A stretch of DNA of 64,000 bases from VGRF01 sp964460485 (GCA_964460485.1 CAYWRY010000002.1:8118-72117); one strand, 5' to 3'; shown: positions 41,147-50,425, counted from the stretch's first letter. The notes: generated from the letters alone by a model not told the origin. Numbers and translations: made by a program.

Positions 41147-42792
41147 GCTGCCCGCACGAATGGCAGCTCTCCGCGTACGCGGACGCCGGCCTCGACGCGG
41201 CGACGGTACGCGCGCTCGAGACGCACCTCGTCGGCTGCGCGCGCTGCCGCCGGCGCGTGATCGCGCTGCGCGACGAGGCGCGCGTGCTGCGCCACCTCGC
41301 GCACGAGCGTTTGACCGCGCCCGCCGCGCCCGCGCCCGCGGGCCGCGGCATCGCCCTCGGCCTACCGACTTCCGTCGCCGCGCTCGCCCTCGCTTCCTTC
41401 GCGGCGAGCGCGCTGCAGGGGAGCCTGCCGCGCCCGGTCCGCTGGCTCGCGCCTTCCGAACGCCTGGGAGTGACCTCCATGTTCTTCGACTTGCTGTTCG
41501 CCGTCCGGGAAAGCTTCTCGGCGTGGTTCGACTTTGCGTTCGCGCTGGCTGCGCTCGGCGTGGCCGCCGGCGTGGCCTATCTCGCGGCCGATCTGCTCGT
41601 GCGCCGCTCGCGAGGCGGGGCGCGCACCGCGGCGCTGCTGCTCGCGCTGGCCGGCGCCGCCGCGCTCGCTCCGGACGCGGCGCAGGCGAAGATCGAGGTG
41701 CGGGAGCAGGACGAGGTGACGGTTGGCGCCGACGAGACCGTCGAGGGCTCGCTGGTCGCGCTCGGCGACGACGTGACGATCGAGGGGACGGTGCGCGGCG
41801 ATCTGCTCGCGTTCGGCGACAGGTTGCGCCTCCGCGGCACGGTCGAGGGCAACGTGTTCTGCGCGGGCGAGAACGTAGAGATCGCCGCGAAGGTGAGCGG
41901 CAGCGTGCACTGCGCGGGCTACGACCTGGCCGCGGCGCCCGTCGTGAGCGGCAACCTCTACGCGGCGGGGCGCGACCTGTCGGTCGAGGCCGCCGCGCGC
42001 GTCGGCGGCGACCTCGCCGTGGGCTGCAACGAGTGTCTCGTGCAGGGCGAGTCCGCCCGCGACCTGCTCGTCGCCGGCGACGAGGTCGTGCTCGAGGGCC
42101 GCGCCGCCCGCGACGTCACGATCCACGCGGGCGACGTCAGCTTCGGAGCGGGCGCCAGCTATCCCGGCGCGATCTCCCTCCACATGCCGCAAGGCAAGGA
42201 GCCCGAGGTCGCGAGCGGCGCCGCGCTCGGCCCGATCACGCGCGAGCAGTTGGACGGCGACGGCACCCCGACGCCGATCCGCCGCATCAGCCAGGCCGAG
42301 CGCATCCGCGGCCGGCTCGTGCTGATCGCGAGCGCCTTCGTGGTGGGCCTCGTGCTCTTCGCGCTCGCGCCGGGGATGTTCGCAGTGCGCGTGGAGTCCA
42401 CCGGCCGCTTCTTCGGGGCGGTGGGCATGGGCTTCGCGGTGCTGGTCGTCGTGCCCGTCGCGCTGGTCCTGCTCGCGATCACGGTGCTCGGCATTCCGGC
42501 CGCGCTGTTCGGCGCGCTCGTGCTGGTGTCGCTCGTGTTCGTGGGGCCCGTGGTGGTGGCCGCCGTCGTCGGGCGCGCGGTGATGCGTTCTGGCGGCGAG
42601 AGCTTCCGCGACTTCGCGGTCGCGCTGGGCGTGGGCCTCTTGCTGTTCGGCGTGCTGGCGAGCCTGCCCGCGGTCGGCGGCCTCGCGACGTTCGTGCTCG
42701 TCCTCGAGGGCGTCGGGCTGCTCACCCTCGCCGCCCACGAGTGGTGGGCCGAGCGCCGCGCGGCGCGGCAGGCGGCGGCCGTACCGCTGTAA
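41143..42792 (+). CDS. Zinc-finger anti-sigma domain fused to bactofilin-like beta-helix and membrane domain
   Basis: 549 residues. 1-40: anti-sigma zinc finger with His28-x3-Cys32-x2-Cys35 plus Cys3/His5. ~66-88 and ~125-145: membrane helices. ~185-345: repetitive beta-helix of ~20-residue turns (EGSLVALGDDVTIEGTVRGD..., GNVFCAG, GSVHCAG, GNLYAAG), as in bactofilin/polymer-forming proteins. ~385-530: about four more helices. Reads as a membrane anti-sigma that may sense envelope state through a polymer-like domain. Partner is the overlapping upstream sigma factor. Confidence 0.82.
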   Translation: MSCPHEWQLSAYADAGLDAATVRALETHLVGCARCRRRVIALRDEARVLRHLAHERLTAPAAPAPAGRGIALGLPTSVAALALASFAASALQGSLPRPVRWLAPSERLGVTSMFFDLLFAVRESFSAWFDFAFALAALGVAAGVAYLAADLLVRRSRGGARTAALLLALAGAAALAPDAAQAKIEVREQDEVTVGADETVEGSLVALGDDVTIEGTVRGDLLAFGDRLRLRGTVEGNVFCAGENVEIAAKVSGSVHCAGYDLAAAPVVSGNLYAAGRDLSVEAAARVGGDLAVGCNECLVQGESARDLLVAGDEVVLEGRAARDVTIHAGDVSFGAGASYPGAISLHMPQGKEPEVASGAALGPITREQLDGDGTPTPIRRISQAERIRGRLVLIASAFVVGLVLFALAPGMFAVRVESTGRFFGAVGMGFAVLVVVPVALVLLAITVLGIPAALFGALVLVSLVFVGPVVVAAVVGRAVMRSGGESFRDFAVALGVGLLLFGVLASLPAVGGLATFVLVLEGVGLLTLAAHEWWAERRAARQAAAVPL

Positions 42793-42830
42793 CCGCCGCA
42801 GACATCCGTTCGTAGAGGGCGGCGAGCGGC

Positions 42831-43394
42831 GTGAAGGACGCGAGCGAGCGTGGGGCGCGTTGGCGCGAGTGGATGGCGTCGGCCCAGCGGGGCGACGCGA
42901 TCGCGTACGAGCGGCTGCTCGAGGACCTGCTGCCGTTCGTGCGCGTCCTCGTGCGCGCGCGCATCGGTGAGGATCCGAACGCGGAGGACGTCGTGCAGGA
43001 GGTGCTGCTCTCGATCCACACCGCGCGCCACACCTTTCAGGCCGGGCGCGAGCTCGAGCCCTGGGTGCGCACGATCGCGCGCAACGCGGTGATCGACGCC
43101 GTGCGGCGCCGCAGCCGCCAGCGCGCCCGCGACGCGGGCGTCGACGCGGAGGCGCTGCCCGACGACGCGCGCGAGCGCGCCAGCGCCGAAGCCGCGCCGC
43201 TCCCCCGCTCGCTGGCGCGCGCGCTGGAGCAGCTCCCGGCGGTGCAGCGCGAGGCCGTGCTGCTGCTCAAGGTCGAGGGTCTCTCGGTCGCGGAGGCGGC
43301 CGGCCGCGCGCGCACCACGCCTGGCGCGTTGAAGCTGCGCGCTCACCGCGGCTACAAGCTGCTGCGCGACTTGTTGGGACGGGAACCGGCGTGA
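42831..43394 (+). CDS. ECF sigma factor (second module)
   Basis: 187 residues. Region 2: YERLLEDLLPFVRVLVRARIGEDPNAEDVVQEVLLSIHTARHTF and WVRTIARNAVIDAVRRRSRQ. Region 4: LEQLPAVQREAVLLLKVEGLSVAEAAGRARTTPGALKLRAHRGYKLLRD. GTG start at 42831, 38 bp after the previous gene. Stop overlaps the NrsF-like gene. Sigma factors with NrsF partners are known from Caulobacter and relatives. Confidence 0.9.
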   Translation: MKDASERGARWREWMASAQRGDAIAYERLLEDLLPFVRVLVRARIGEDPNAEDVVQEVLLSIHTARHTFQAGRELEPWVRTIARNAVIDAVRRRSRQRARDAGVDAEALPDDARERASAEAAPLPRSLARALEQLPAVQREAVLLLKVEGLSVAEAAGRARTTPGALKLRAHRGYKLLRDLLGREPA

Positions 43395-44065
43395 CGGGCG
43401 ATCCCACGCGCGAGCTGATCCGCGAGCTGGCGAGCGATCTCGCGCCGGTGAGGCCGCTGCCGCGCCTGCGCTTCCTGGCCGCTGTGGTGCTGTGGTCGTG
43501 GCTCGCGATCGGTGCCGCGGGCGTCGCGCTCCAGGGACTCGCGCCGACGTTCTGGCGCTCGCTGGCCGCTCCGCTGAGCAGCGGCGGAATCTTCGCCGGG
43601 CTGCTCGGCGCGGGGCTCGGCGGCGCGCTCGCCGCCCTCGCGCTCGCGATCCCGGGCCGCGAGCGAGTCGCGCGCGTGGGTCTCGCGCTGGGCGGTGGGG
43701 GCGCGGCGCTCGCGGCGGGCATCGCCTGCGCGCTGCTCGCGCGAAGCTCCCTCGCCGCATGGCGCGCGCCGGCCGCCGGCGACTTGCCGTGCCTCGCAAC
43801 CGCGCTCGCCATCGGCCTCGTTCCCGCGCTCGCGCTCGGCTGGCTCGCCGGCCGCGCCGCGCCGCATCGCCCGCTCACGATCGCGCTCGCCGCCGCCGCG
43901 GGCGCCGCCGCGCTCGGCGGCAGCGTCGCCCAGGCGACCTGCGCTTGGGGCGAGGCGATGCATCTGCTGCTCGGCCACGCGCTCGTGCCCGCGGTGGGCG
44001 CGCTCGCGCTCACCCTGCCGCTGCTGGTCGCGATTCGGAGGAGCGAGCGAGAGCACGCGCGCTGA
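43391..44065 (+). CDS. NrsF-like (DUF1109) membrane anti-sigma factor
   Basis: 224 residues with six predicted helices and the NrsF family pattern: a short cytosolic N-terminus (LIRELASDLAPVRPLPRL), then helices, with TCAWGEAMHLLLGHALVPA near the end. NrsF-type proteins hold an ECF sigma factor at the membrane; the cytosolic N-terminus binds sigma. Overlaps the sigma gene (GTGA). Confidence 0.85.
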   Translation: MTGDPTRELIRELASDLAPVRPLPRLRFLAAVVLWSWLAIGAAGVALQGLAPTFWRSLAAPLSSGGIFAGLLGAGLGGALAALALAIPGRERVARVGLALGGGGAALAAGIACALLARSSLAAWRAPAAGDLPCLATALAIGLVPALALGWLAGRAAPHRPLTIALAAAAGAAALGGSVAQATCAWGEAMHLLLGHALVPAVGALALTLPLLVAIRRSEREHAR

Positions 44066-44099
44066 GGCCGGGTGGGGCCCGAGCCGATGAGCTCGCGCG

Positions 44100-44849
44100 T
44101 CAGGCCAGCGTGCCGCCGTCCATGCGGATCGACTCGCCGTTGATGTGGATGCCGTCGTCGGAGCACAGCATCGCGATCACGGAGGCGACCACCTCGGGGC
44201 CGCGCGCGGTGTCGAGGGGCGTCGCGCGCGCGACGAGCTTCCAGTCGGCGTCCTTGGGCAGCACGCCGCCGCCGCTCATCGCAGTCTGGATCGAGCCCGG
44301 GCACACCGCGTTGCAGCGCACGCCCTGCTTGCCGAACTCGACGGCGAGCGTCCGTGTGAGCGCCAGCACTCCGCCCTTGCTCGTGCCGTAGGCGGCGCCG
44401 TAGGGCATGCCGGCGAGCGCCGACGTGGAGCTGGTGTTCACGATCGCGCCCTTCGTCATCAACAGATGCGGCAGCGCGGCTTTGCACATCAGGAACGTGC
44501 CGGTGAGGTTGACGCGGATCACGCGCTCGAACTCGGCGAGCGAGATGTCGGCGAGGTGCTTCAGCAGCAGGATGCCGGCGATGTTGCAGAGCGCGTCGAG
44601 CTTGCCGAAGCGGTCGACGCACGCCTGAACCGCGCTGCGCGCCTGCGCCTCGTCGCCCACGTCGCAGGTCTGCGTCGCGACCGTCGCGCCGAGCTTCACG
44701 CAGCGCTCGGCGGTCTCCGAGAGGCCCTCGCGCGCGACGTCGGTCAGGAACAAGCTCGCGCCCTCGCTGGCGAAGCGCTCCGCCGTCGCGCGTCCGATGC
44801 CCGCCGCCGCGCCCGTGATCAGCGCCACCCTTCCCTCGAATCGCCGCAT
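44100..44849 (-). CDS. Short-chain dehydrogenase/reductase
   Basis: 249-residue classical SDR. Cofactor motif TGAAAGIG, DVG, NIAGIL in place of NNAG, the catalytic Ser with Tyr-x3-Lys (YGTSK), and the C-terminal INGESIRMDGG. Acts on an alcohol/ketone, substrate not predictable. ATG at 44849 with GGGAGG upstream; a longer N-terminus is in frame but unlikely. Divergent from the CoA-transferase gene with 95 bp between, which should contain both promoters. Confidence 0.9.
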   Translation of the reverse strand: MRRFEGRVALITGAAAGIGRATAERFASEGASLFLTDVAREGLSETAERCVKLGATVATQTCDVGDEAQARSAVQACVDRFGKLDALCNIAGILLLKHLADISLAEFERVIRVNLTGTFLMCKAALPHLLMTKGAIVNTSSTSALAGMPYGAAYGTSKGGVLALTRTLAVEFGKQGVRCNAVCPGSIQTAMSGGGVLPKDADWKLVARATPLDTARGPEVVASVIAMLCSDDGIHINGESIRMDGGTLA

Positions 44850-44944
44850 CGCACCTCCCGAATCGAACAGGCGACGGACTCGCACGTCTCTCCGTCGCGC
44901 CGGCGGCGCGAGCGGAGCGGCGCAGTCTGGCACACTGCGCCGCC

Positions 44945-47341
44945 ATGCCGATGCCGCTGGCGAGCTTGCGCGTCCTGGACCTCAGCAGCGAGATCGCGGG
45001 CCCCTACGCGACGAAGCTGCTGCGCGACGCCGGCGCGCGAGTGATCAAGCTGGAAGACACCGCGGCGCCCGACCCCCTGCGGCGCTGGAGCGCGTCGCAC
45101 ACCCCGGTTCCTCCCGAAGAGGACGGGGCGCTGTTTCGCTTCCTGAACGGGGGCAAGCAGAGCGTCGCCGTGGCGCTCGCGAGCGAGTCGGGCCGCGCTC
45201 GCCTGCGCGAGCTCGCGGACACCGCCGACGTGCTCGTGGAGTCGCGCGGCCCTGGCGGCCTTCTCGCCTTCGGCGGGGCCGACGCGCTGCGCTCCGCAAA
45301 CCCGCACCTCGCCGTCGTCTCGCTCTCGCCGTGGGGGCTCGAGGGGCCGTGGGCGCGGCGGCCCGCCACCGAGATGACGCAGCAGGCGGCGAGCGGAGCG
45401 ACCGGCTACCGCGGCCTTCCCGAGCGCGGGCCGGTCGGCGCAGGCGGGCGGATCGGCGAGTGGATGGCAGGGCCCTTCGTCGCGCTCGGCGCGCTGCTCG
45501 CCTGGCTCCACGCGCGCGCCACGGGCCGCGGCCAGCACGTGGATGTGTCGCAGTTCGAGTGCACGCTCGCGTCGCTCACCACGCTGCACGACCTCCAGGG
45601 CCAGCTCCTGGGCATCCCGTCCGCGATCTCCATCGACACGCCGTCGATCGAGCCCGCCCTGGACGGCTGGGTGGGACTCACGGCCTACACGGGGCAGCAG
45701 TGGAAGGACTTCTGCCTGCTGATCGGGCGCCCCGAGCTCGGCGAGGACGAGCGCTTCTACGAGGCGCGCGTGCGCATGCACCACCTCGCGTTCGTGCAGC
45801 AGGCCATGCACGCGTTCACGAAGCAGCGCACCGTGGACGAGATCATCCAGCTCGCCGGCGATCTGCGCATTCCGGCGGCGCCGATCGGCGACGGGAAGCG
45901 CGTGCTCGAGTTCGACCACCTGCGCGAGCGCGGCGTGTTCGTGCGCTCGCCCCACGGCGACTTCACGCAGCCGCGCGTGCCGTATCGCCTTTCCGCCTGC
46001 GCGCCGCCGCCCTTCGAGCGCGCGGCGCGCCTCGGCGAGCACACGGCCAGCGCGCGCTTCGACGCCCACGCGCCCGCACCGCCGCCGAGCTGGCGCGCCT
46101 CCGCCGCGCGCGGCGAGGCGCCGCTGGCGGGCCTGCGCATCGTCGACCTCACCGCGTTTTGGGCGGGCCCGATCGTCACGAGCGCGCTGGCCGACCTCGG
46201 CGCCGACGTGGTCAAGGTCGAATCCATCCAGCGGCCCGACGGCATGCGCTTCGCGGGCGCGGTGCGCAAGGACCCGCTCTGGGAGCGCTCGGCGGTTTTC
46301 CACGGCGTGAACTGCAACAAGCGCGGCATCACGCTCGATCTCGACGCGCCGGAAGGCCGCGAGCTGCTGCTGCGCCTCGTCGACACGGGAGACGTGCTGA
46401 TCGAGAACTTCTCGGCGCGCGTGATGGATCACTTTGGGCTCGGCTGGCAGACGCTGCATGCGCGCAACCCGCGCCTGGTGATGACGCGCATGCCCGCCTG
46501 GGGTCTGGACGGCCCCTGGCGCGACCGCGTGGGCTTCGCGCCAAACGTCGAGCAGGTGAGCGGGCTCGCCTGGCTGACCGGTTACGAGGATCTTCCGCTC
46601 GTGGTGCGCGGCGCGTGCGATCCCTTCGGCGGCATGCACGCCGCCTTCGCGACGCTGCTCGCGCTGCTGCAGCGCGACGAGACGGGCGAAGGCCAGCTCG
46701 TCGAGCTGCCGCTGGTCGAGCCGGCGCTGAACGCAGCGGCGGAGCAGGTGATCGAATGGACGAAGAACGGCGCGCTGCTGCCGCGCCTCGGAAACCGCGG
46801 ACCCTACGCCGCGCCGCAGGGGGTGTATCGCTGCGCGAAGGACGCGCGCGGCGACGAGTGGCTTGCGCTCGCGGTGGCGACGGACGCGCAGTGGGACGGG
46901 CTGCGGCGCGCGCTCGGCGAGCCGGCCGCGCTGGGCGCCGACGCGCTTTGCAGCGCCGCGGGCCGGCGCGCCGCGCACGACGAGATCGACGCGCAGATCC
47001 GCGCGTGGTGCGCCGCGCGCGCCTGCGCCGACGCGGAGGCCGCGCTGCTCGCCGCCGGCGTGCCCGCCGCGGCCTGCGTCGACGCGCACCGCGTGCTGCC
47101 GAATCCGCAGCTCGAGGCGCGCGCGGCGTACACCACGCTCCTGCACCCGGTGACCGGCGCGACACGCTACCCCGAGCTGCCGATGCGCTTCTCCGCGCTG
47201 CCGCGCCCGCTGCGCCTCACGCCGCCGCCGACCCTCGGCCAGCACAACGACGAGGTGCTCGGGGAGCTCGGGCTGTCGGCGGCGGAGATCGCCGCGCTGC
47301 GCGCGAAGAAGGTGATCGGCGAGAGGCCGGCGTGGATGTGA
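44945..47341 (+). CDS. Tandem CaiB/BaiF (class III) CoA-transferase, two domains fused
   Basis: 798 residues: two class III CoA-transferase units (about 1-370 and 390-798) in one chain. Each starts with the LxGLRVLDLS / LAGLRIVDLT block and an (A/I)GP loop. In unit 1 the catalytic Asp is in GQHVDVSQFE; in unit 2 the corresponding place is GQLVELPLVE, with Glu in place of Asp. Class III enzymes usually work as interlocked dimers of single domains, so this may fold as an intramolecular pair with one active site. Substrate unknown; the region has other lipid- or acyl-CoA-type genes. Confidence 0.88.
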   Translation: MPMPLASLRVLDLSSEIAGPYATKLLRDAGARVIKLEDTAAPDPLRRWSASHTPVPPEEDGALFRFLNGGKQSVAVALASESGRARLRELADTADVLVESRGPGGLLAFGGADALRSANPHLAVVSLSPWGLEGPWARRPATEMTQQAASGATGYRGLPERGPVGAGGRIGEWMAGPFVALGALLAWLHARATGRGQHVDVSQFECTLASLTTLHDLQGQLLGIPSAISIDTPSIEPALDGWVGLTAYTGQQWKDFCLLIGRPELGEDERFYEARVRMHHLAFVQQAMHAFTKQRTVDEIIQLAGDLRIPAAPIGDGKRVLEFDHLRERGVFVRSPHGDFTQPRVPYRLSACAPPPFERAARLGEHTASARFDAHAPAPPPSWRASAARGEAPLAGLRIVDLTAFWAGPIVTSALADLGADVVKVESIQRPDGMRFAGAVRKDPLWERSAVFHGVNCNKRGITLDLDAPEGRELLLRLVDTGDVLIENFSARVMDHFGLGWQTLHARNPRLVMTRMPAWGLDGPWRDRVGFAPNVEQVSGLAWLTGYEDLPLVVRGACDPFGGMHAAFATLLALLQRDETGEGQLVELPLVEPALNAAAEQVIEWTKNGALLPRLGNRGPYAAPQGVYRCAKDARGDEWLALAVATDAQWDGLRRALGEPAALGADALCSAAGRRAAHDEIDAQIRAWCAARACADAEAALLAAGVPAAACVDAHRVLPNPQLEARAAYTTLLHPVTGATRYPELPMRFSALPRPLRLTPPPTLGQHNDEVLGELGLSAAEIAALRAKKVIGERPAWM

Positions 47342-47510
47342 GCCAGCGTGGGGACCTGCGCAGCGTGCGCTGGCAGGACGGAGTGAGTCACGACTCGCAG
47401 CCACAGCGACGCTCGGCACGTGCTCGGGGCGTCGGAGCAGGAATGCGAGGGGCTCCCCGCTCAGGGCGAGCTCGTCGGCCGCGAGGCGTCCGTGCCGCCA
47501 GCCGGGCCCC

Positions 47511-47927
47511 CTACCTGCTTCGGTGCTTGGTTCCCGGACACGGCGTGAGGTAGATCGCGCGCATCGGCTTCCTCACGTTCGCCGTATGCCACACGCCGGC
47601 GGGGTTGATGAACGCGCTGCCCGGCCCGAACGGCGCGCTGCGCGTCTCGCCGTCGATTTCCTGCAGGAGGTCGCCTTCTCCTTCGAGCACGATCACGAGC
47701 TCGTCGCCAGCTTCGTGGCATTCCCAGGCGCCCCAGTCAGTCGGGCTGCTCTCGATCATGGCGAGACGGCCGGGTGCGCCGGCCGGGCAGTGCTTCGCGA
47801 TGCAAGCCTCGAACGCGGGGCCGTCGAAGCCGAAGGCGTGGAGACGGGTCGCGGGCGCGGTCGCGTCCGACGGCCAGTGAACCGGCGACTTGGAAAGATC
47901 GAAGGGTCCCGTCTCGCGTGCGCTCAC
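47511..47927 (-). CDS. Cupin-domain protein
   Basis: 138-residue single cupin. The metal-binding cupin motif 1 is partly visible (WECHEAGDELVIVLEGEGD, with His and Glu) and motif 2 ends in PAGVWHTANV. GTG at 47927 overlaps the upstream VOC gene stop. It is the last gene of a minus-strand group. No specific activity can be assigned. Confidence 0.82.
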   Translation of the reverse strand: MSARETGPFDLSKSPVHWPSDATAPATRLHAFGFDGPAFEACIAKHCPAGAPGRLAMIESSPTDWGAWECHEAGDELVIVLEGEGDLLQEIDGETRSAPFGPGSAFINPAGVWHTANVRKPMRAIYLTPCPGTKHRSR

Positions 47928-48367
47928 GACACGCCACCTTGCGCCGCCATCGCCTTCTCGAAGCGGCGGCTCAGCTCGTCGCTCGGAACGTCTTCGATGC
48001 GCGTGGCAATGGACCAGACGTGGCCGAAGGGATCCACGAGCGTTCCACGCCGGTCGCCGTCGAACTGGTCGCTGGGCGCCGCGCGCTCGCGCGCACCCGC
48101 GCCGCTGGCGCGTGCGTAGACCGCATCGACGTCGTCTACGTGGAGGTAGATCGAGACCGCCGAGCCGCCGAGGCGAAGCGGGCTCGCATAGCCCTCGTCC
48201 GTGAACTCGTCGGCGAGCATGGCCGTTCCGTCGCCGAGGCGAAGCTCGGCGTGGGCGACCTTCCCGTCCGGCATCGCGAGCCGGACGACCTCGCGAGCGC
48301 CGAACACGCGCGCATAGAACGCAATCGCCTCGGCAGCGGGAGAGCCGATCGAGTACGGCACGGGCAT
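47924..48367 (-). CDS. VOC-superfamily (glyoxalase/PhnB-like) protein
   Basis: 147-residue PhnB-like VOC protein. Pattern: AAEAIAFYARVFGAREVVRLAMPDGKVAHAELRLGD, then LHVDDVDAVYARA and the metal-type ending DRRGTLVDPFGHVWSIAT. Many such proteins have no known substrate. ATG at 48367. Stop overlaps the cupin start (GTGA). Confidence 0.86.
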   Translation of the reverse strand: MPVPYSIGSPAAEAIAFYARVFGAREVVRLAMPDGKVAHAELRLGDGTAMLADEFTDEGYASPLRLGGSAVSIYLHVDDVDAVYARASGAGARERAAPSDQFDGDRRGTLVDPFGHVWSIATRIEDVPSDELSRRFEKAMAAQGGVS

Positions 48368-48442
48368 GGGAGTCTCCTTCGACGTGGTGCGAGCATCGTT
48401 CCCACGCGCGGATCGCGCTTGGACGAATCCGACGCAGCCGAC

Positions 48443-49300
48443 TCAGCTGGGCGCCGATGGATGTTGCGGGAGCAGGTGCTCGATCGCGGAGGAAGGCGGC
48501 ACGCCCGCGAACTGCTTCACGTCGCGCACGAGGTGCGACTGATCGGCATAGCCATGCGCGGGGGCCGCAGTCGCCCAGGTGGCGTGCTCGCCCCTCCTCA
48601 CGCTCGCCATCAGCGCCTCGAAGCGCGCAAGCCGTGCGAACAGCTTCGGAGACACGCCGATCTGCTCCGCGAAAGCGCGCTCGAGGCGGCGCTCGCTCCA
48701 GCCGAGCTCGCGTGCGAGCGCGGCGATGCGGATGCCACCCGCGCTTCGCTCGATCTGCGCGATCGCCCACGCGAGCGCGCGGAACCCAGCGGGCGGCTTT
48801 GCTTCGAGCGCGCCCGCGACGAACGCGTCGACCGCGTCGAGGCGCGCGTCCCACGTCTCGAGCTCCGCGAGTCGCGCGGGGAGTGCGCGATGCGCGCGAG
48901 GCAGTGCGTCGGAGGCGCCCACGACGCGGTGCGCGAGCTCGGCGAGGGGAATGCCGAGCACGAGCCGCGCCGCGAGCGGCGAGAGGTTGAGCTGAACGCC
49001 CGCTTGGTGGCCGTCGTGGGCGGTACGCGTCGGGCCGTCGTGGATGCCCGCGACGAACCCGCCGGCGTGCCGCACGCTGCGGCCGGCCTCGCCCACGCGG
49101 AGCGGCGCCCCGATCCCCAGGATCACGACGACGCTCGCGTTCGCGAACTCGCGTCGCGCGACCTCGCCGGTCGCGCACTCCTCGTAGCCGTACCGGCTGT
49201 GCGCGAAGACCGCGCAGTGCGGCGCCACCGCGCGCTCCGCCACCCGCAGCTCGGATCCCGGCAGCTGGTGCTCGACCAAGCGCGCAGCGCACCGGCTCAA
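48443..49300 (-). CDS. AraC-family transcriptional regulator
   Basis: 285 residues. The C-terminal double helix-turn-helix is recognisable from IRIAALARELGWSERRLERAFAEQIGVSPKLFARLARF through HGYADQSHLVRDVKQFAGVPPS (about 190-275). The N-terminal domain is a beta-rich sensor. TTG at 49300 is the only start near the upstream stop (3 bp gap), so the N-terminus is uncertain. It probably regulates the adjacent VOC, cupin and AttH-like genes, inferred from position. Confidence 0.85.
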   Translation of the reverse strand: MSRCAARLVEHQLPGSELRVAERAVAPHCAVFAHSRYGYEECATGEVARREFANASVVVILGIGAPLRVGEAGRSVRHAGGFVAGIHDGPTRTAHDGHQAGVQLNLSPLAARLVLGIPLAELAHRVVGASDALPRAHRALPARLAELETWDARLDAVDAFVAGALEAKPPAGFRALAWAIAQIERSAGGIRIAALARELGWSERRLERAFAEQIGVSPKLFARLARFEALMASVRRGEHATWATAAPAHGYADQSHLVRDVKQFAGVPPSSAIEHLLPQHPSAPS

Positions 49301-49303
49301 CGC

Positions 49304-50425
49304 TCACCTCGCGGGGTCGAGCACTTCCTTGAAGCCGTACCGAACGTGCGGCCCGATCGCGATCTGCTCCAGCACGCCGATCCCGCGCTGGTTCCCCATG
49401 CGGACCTTCATCACCTGCTGGATGTGCTGGTTCTCCATCGCCATCTCGTTCACGTCGGCGAGCCGCCAGCTCTCGCCGGCGATCGCGAGCTCGCCCTTCC
49501 AGCGTCCATGCCCCCACTCGGGATGCGAGTAGCCGATGCCCTTCATGCGGAACGCGAGGGTGGGCTCCATGGCGATCTCGAGCCGCTCGCCGTTCTGCTT
49601 GTGCAGCGTGAGCTCCGCGCCGCCGGCACGGCGCGTGCCCGGCACGTAGACGAGCCGGTGCTCGGCGCCAGCGAGTAGCTCGGTTCCGGGATCCTCGACG
49701 CCGGGAATCTGCTTCGGGTCGTCGTAGACCGGGCAGATCATCCCGTCGAAGTGCCAGGGCTGGCCCCAGCGATCTTCGAACAGGCACATGTGCGTGCACT
49801 TGTCGGACCAGTGCAGGGGTGCCCACAGGAAGAAGAACTGCGGCGGTGCCTGCGGCGGCGCGCCGGCCGGGTCGCCTTCACCCACCGGCCGGATGCCCCA
49901 GGAGCGGTCCTTCGTGCCGTAGTTGCGGCTCGGGTCCAGGCGCAGCGTCTTGCCCGCATAGCGCAGCTCGCCCTGCCAGCGGCCGAACTGATTGAAGCGC
50001 GTGGCGTCCATCAGCCCCTTGCCGCGCCCGTGGGTCTGGCGGCCCTCCTCGATGTTCGCGGTGCGCGGGATCCACAGCAGCTCGCCGCTGATGCCAGTGC
50101 TGTTGTCGTCGACGGTGACGCGCAGCGACATCATCGGCTCGAGGATCTCGATGCGGAACGGCCCGACGACCAGGTCGCTCGGCTCGCGCGGCGCGCGCCG
50201 CGAGGCGTGAAAGGCGTGCTGCTCGCCGTCGATGGCGAGCGAGACGCCGCAGTCCATGATGCCGAGGTTCGGGTAGACCGCGGCGCCGATGCCCAGATAC
50301 CAGCTGCCGTCGTCGGCGTAGCCGTTGAACCAGTAGCGGTCGTAGGCGTTCCGGCTGGCGGTCGCGACGTGGAGGATCGGCTCGGGAGTCTGGTGAATCG
50401 GGAAGTCGTCGAAGCGGCTCAGCAT
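49304..50425 (-). CDS. AttH/CrtC-like lipocalin-fold protein
   Basis: 373-residue beta-rich protein of the lipocalin-like family that includes AttH and hydroxyneurosporene dehydratase CrtC. Recognisable segments are RYWFNGYADDGSWYLGIGA, GRWQGELRYAGK, NYGTKDRSWGIRPVGE and the C-terminal HVRYGFKEVL. Many homologues in environmental bacteria lie near fatty acid or steroid genes and have no function assigned. Start ATG at 50425. No signal peptide. Confidence 0.7.
   Translation of the reverse strand: MLSRFDDFPIHQTPEPILHVATASRNAYDRYWFNGYADDGSWYLGIGAAVYPNLGIMDCGVSLAIDGEQHAFHASRRAPREPSDLVVGPFRIEILEPMMSLRVTVDDNSTGISGELLWIPRTANIEEGRQTHGRGKGLMDATRFNQFGRWQGELRYAGKTLRLDPSRNYGTKDRSWGIRPVGEGDPAGAPPQAPPQFFFLWAPLHWSDKCTHMCLFEDRWGQPWHFDGMICPVYDDPKQIPGVEDPGTELLAGAEHRLVYVPGTRRAGGAELTLHKQNGERLEIAMEPTLAFRMKGIGYSHPEWGHGRWKGELAIAGESWRLADVNEMAMENQHIQQVMKVRMGNQRGIGVLEQIAIGPHVRYGFKEVLDPAR

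Noticed and set aside
47342..47510. Small gene in the gap after the CoA-transferase
   Set aside because: The short open frames there lack a ribosome site and a codon pattern like the neighbours; nothing supported is seen in these 169 bp.
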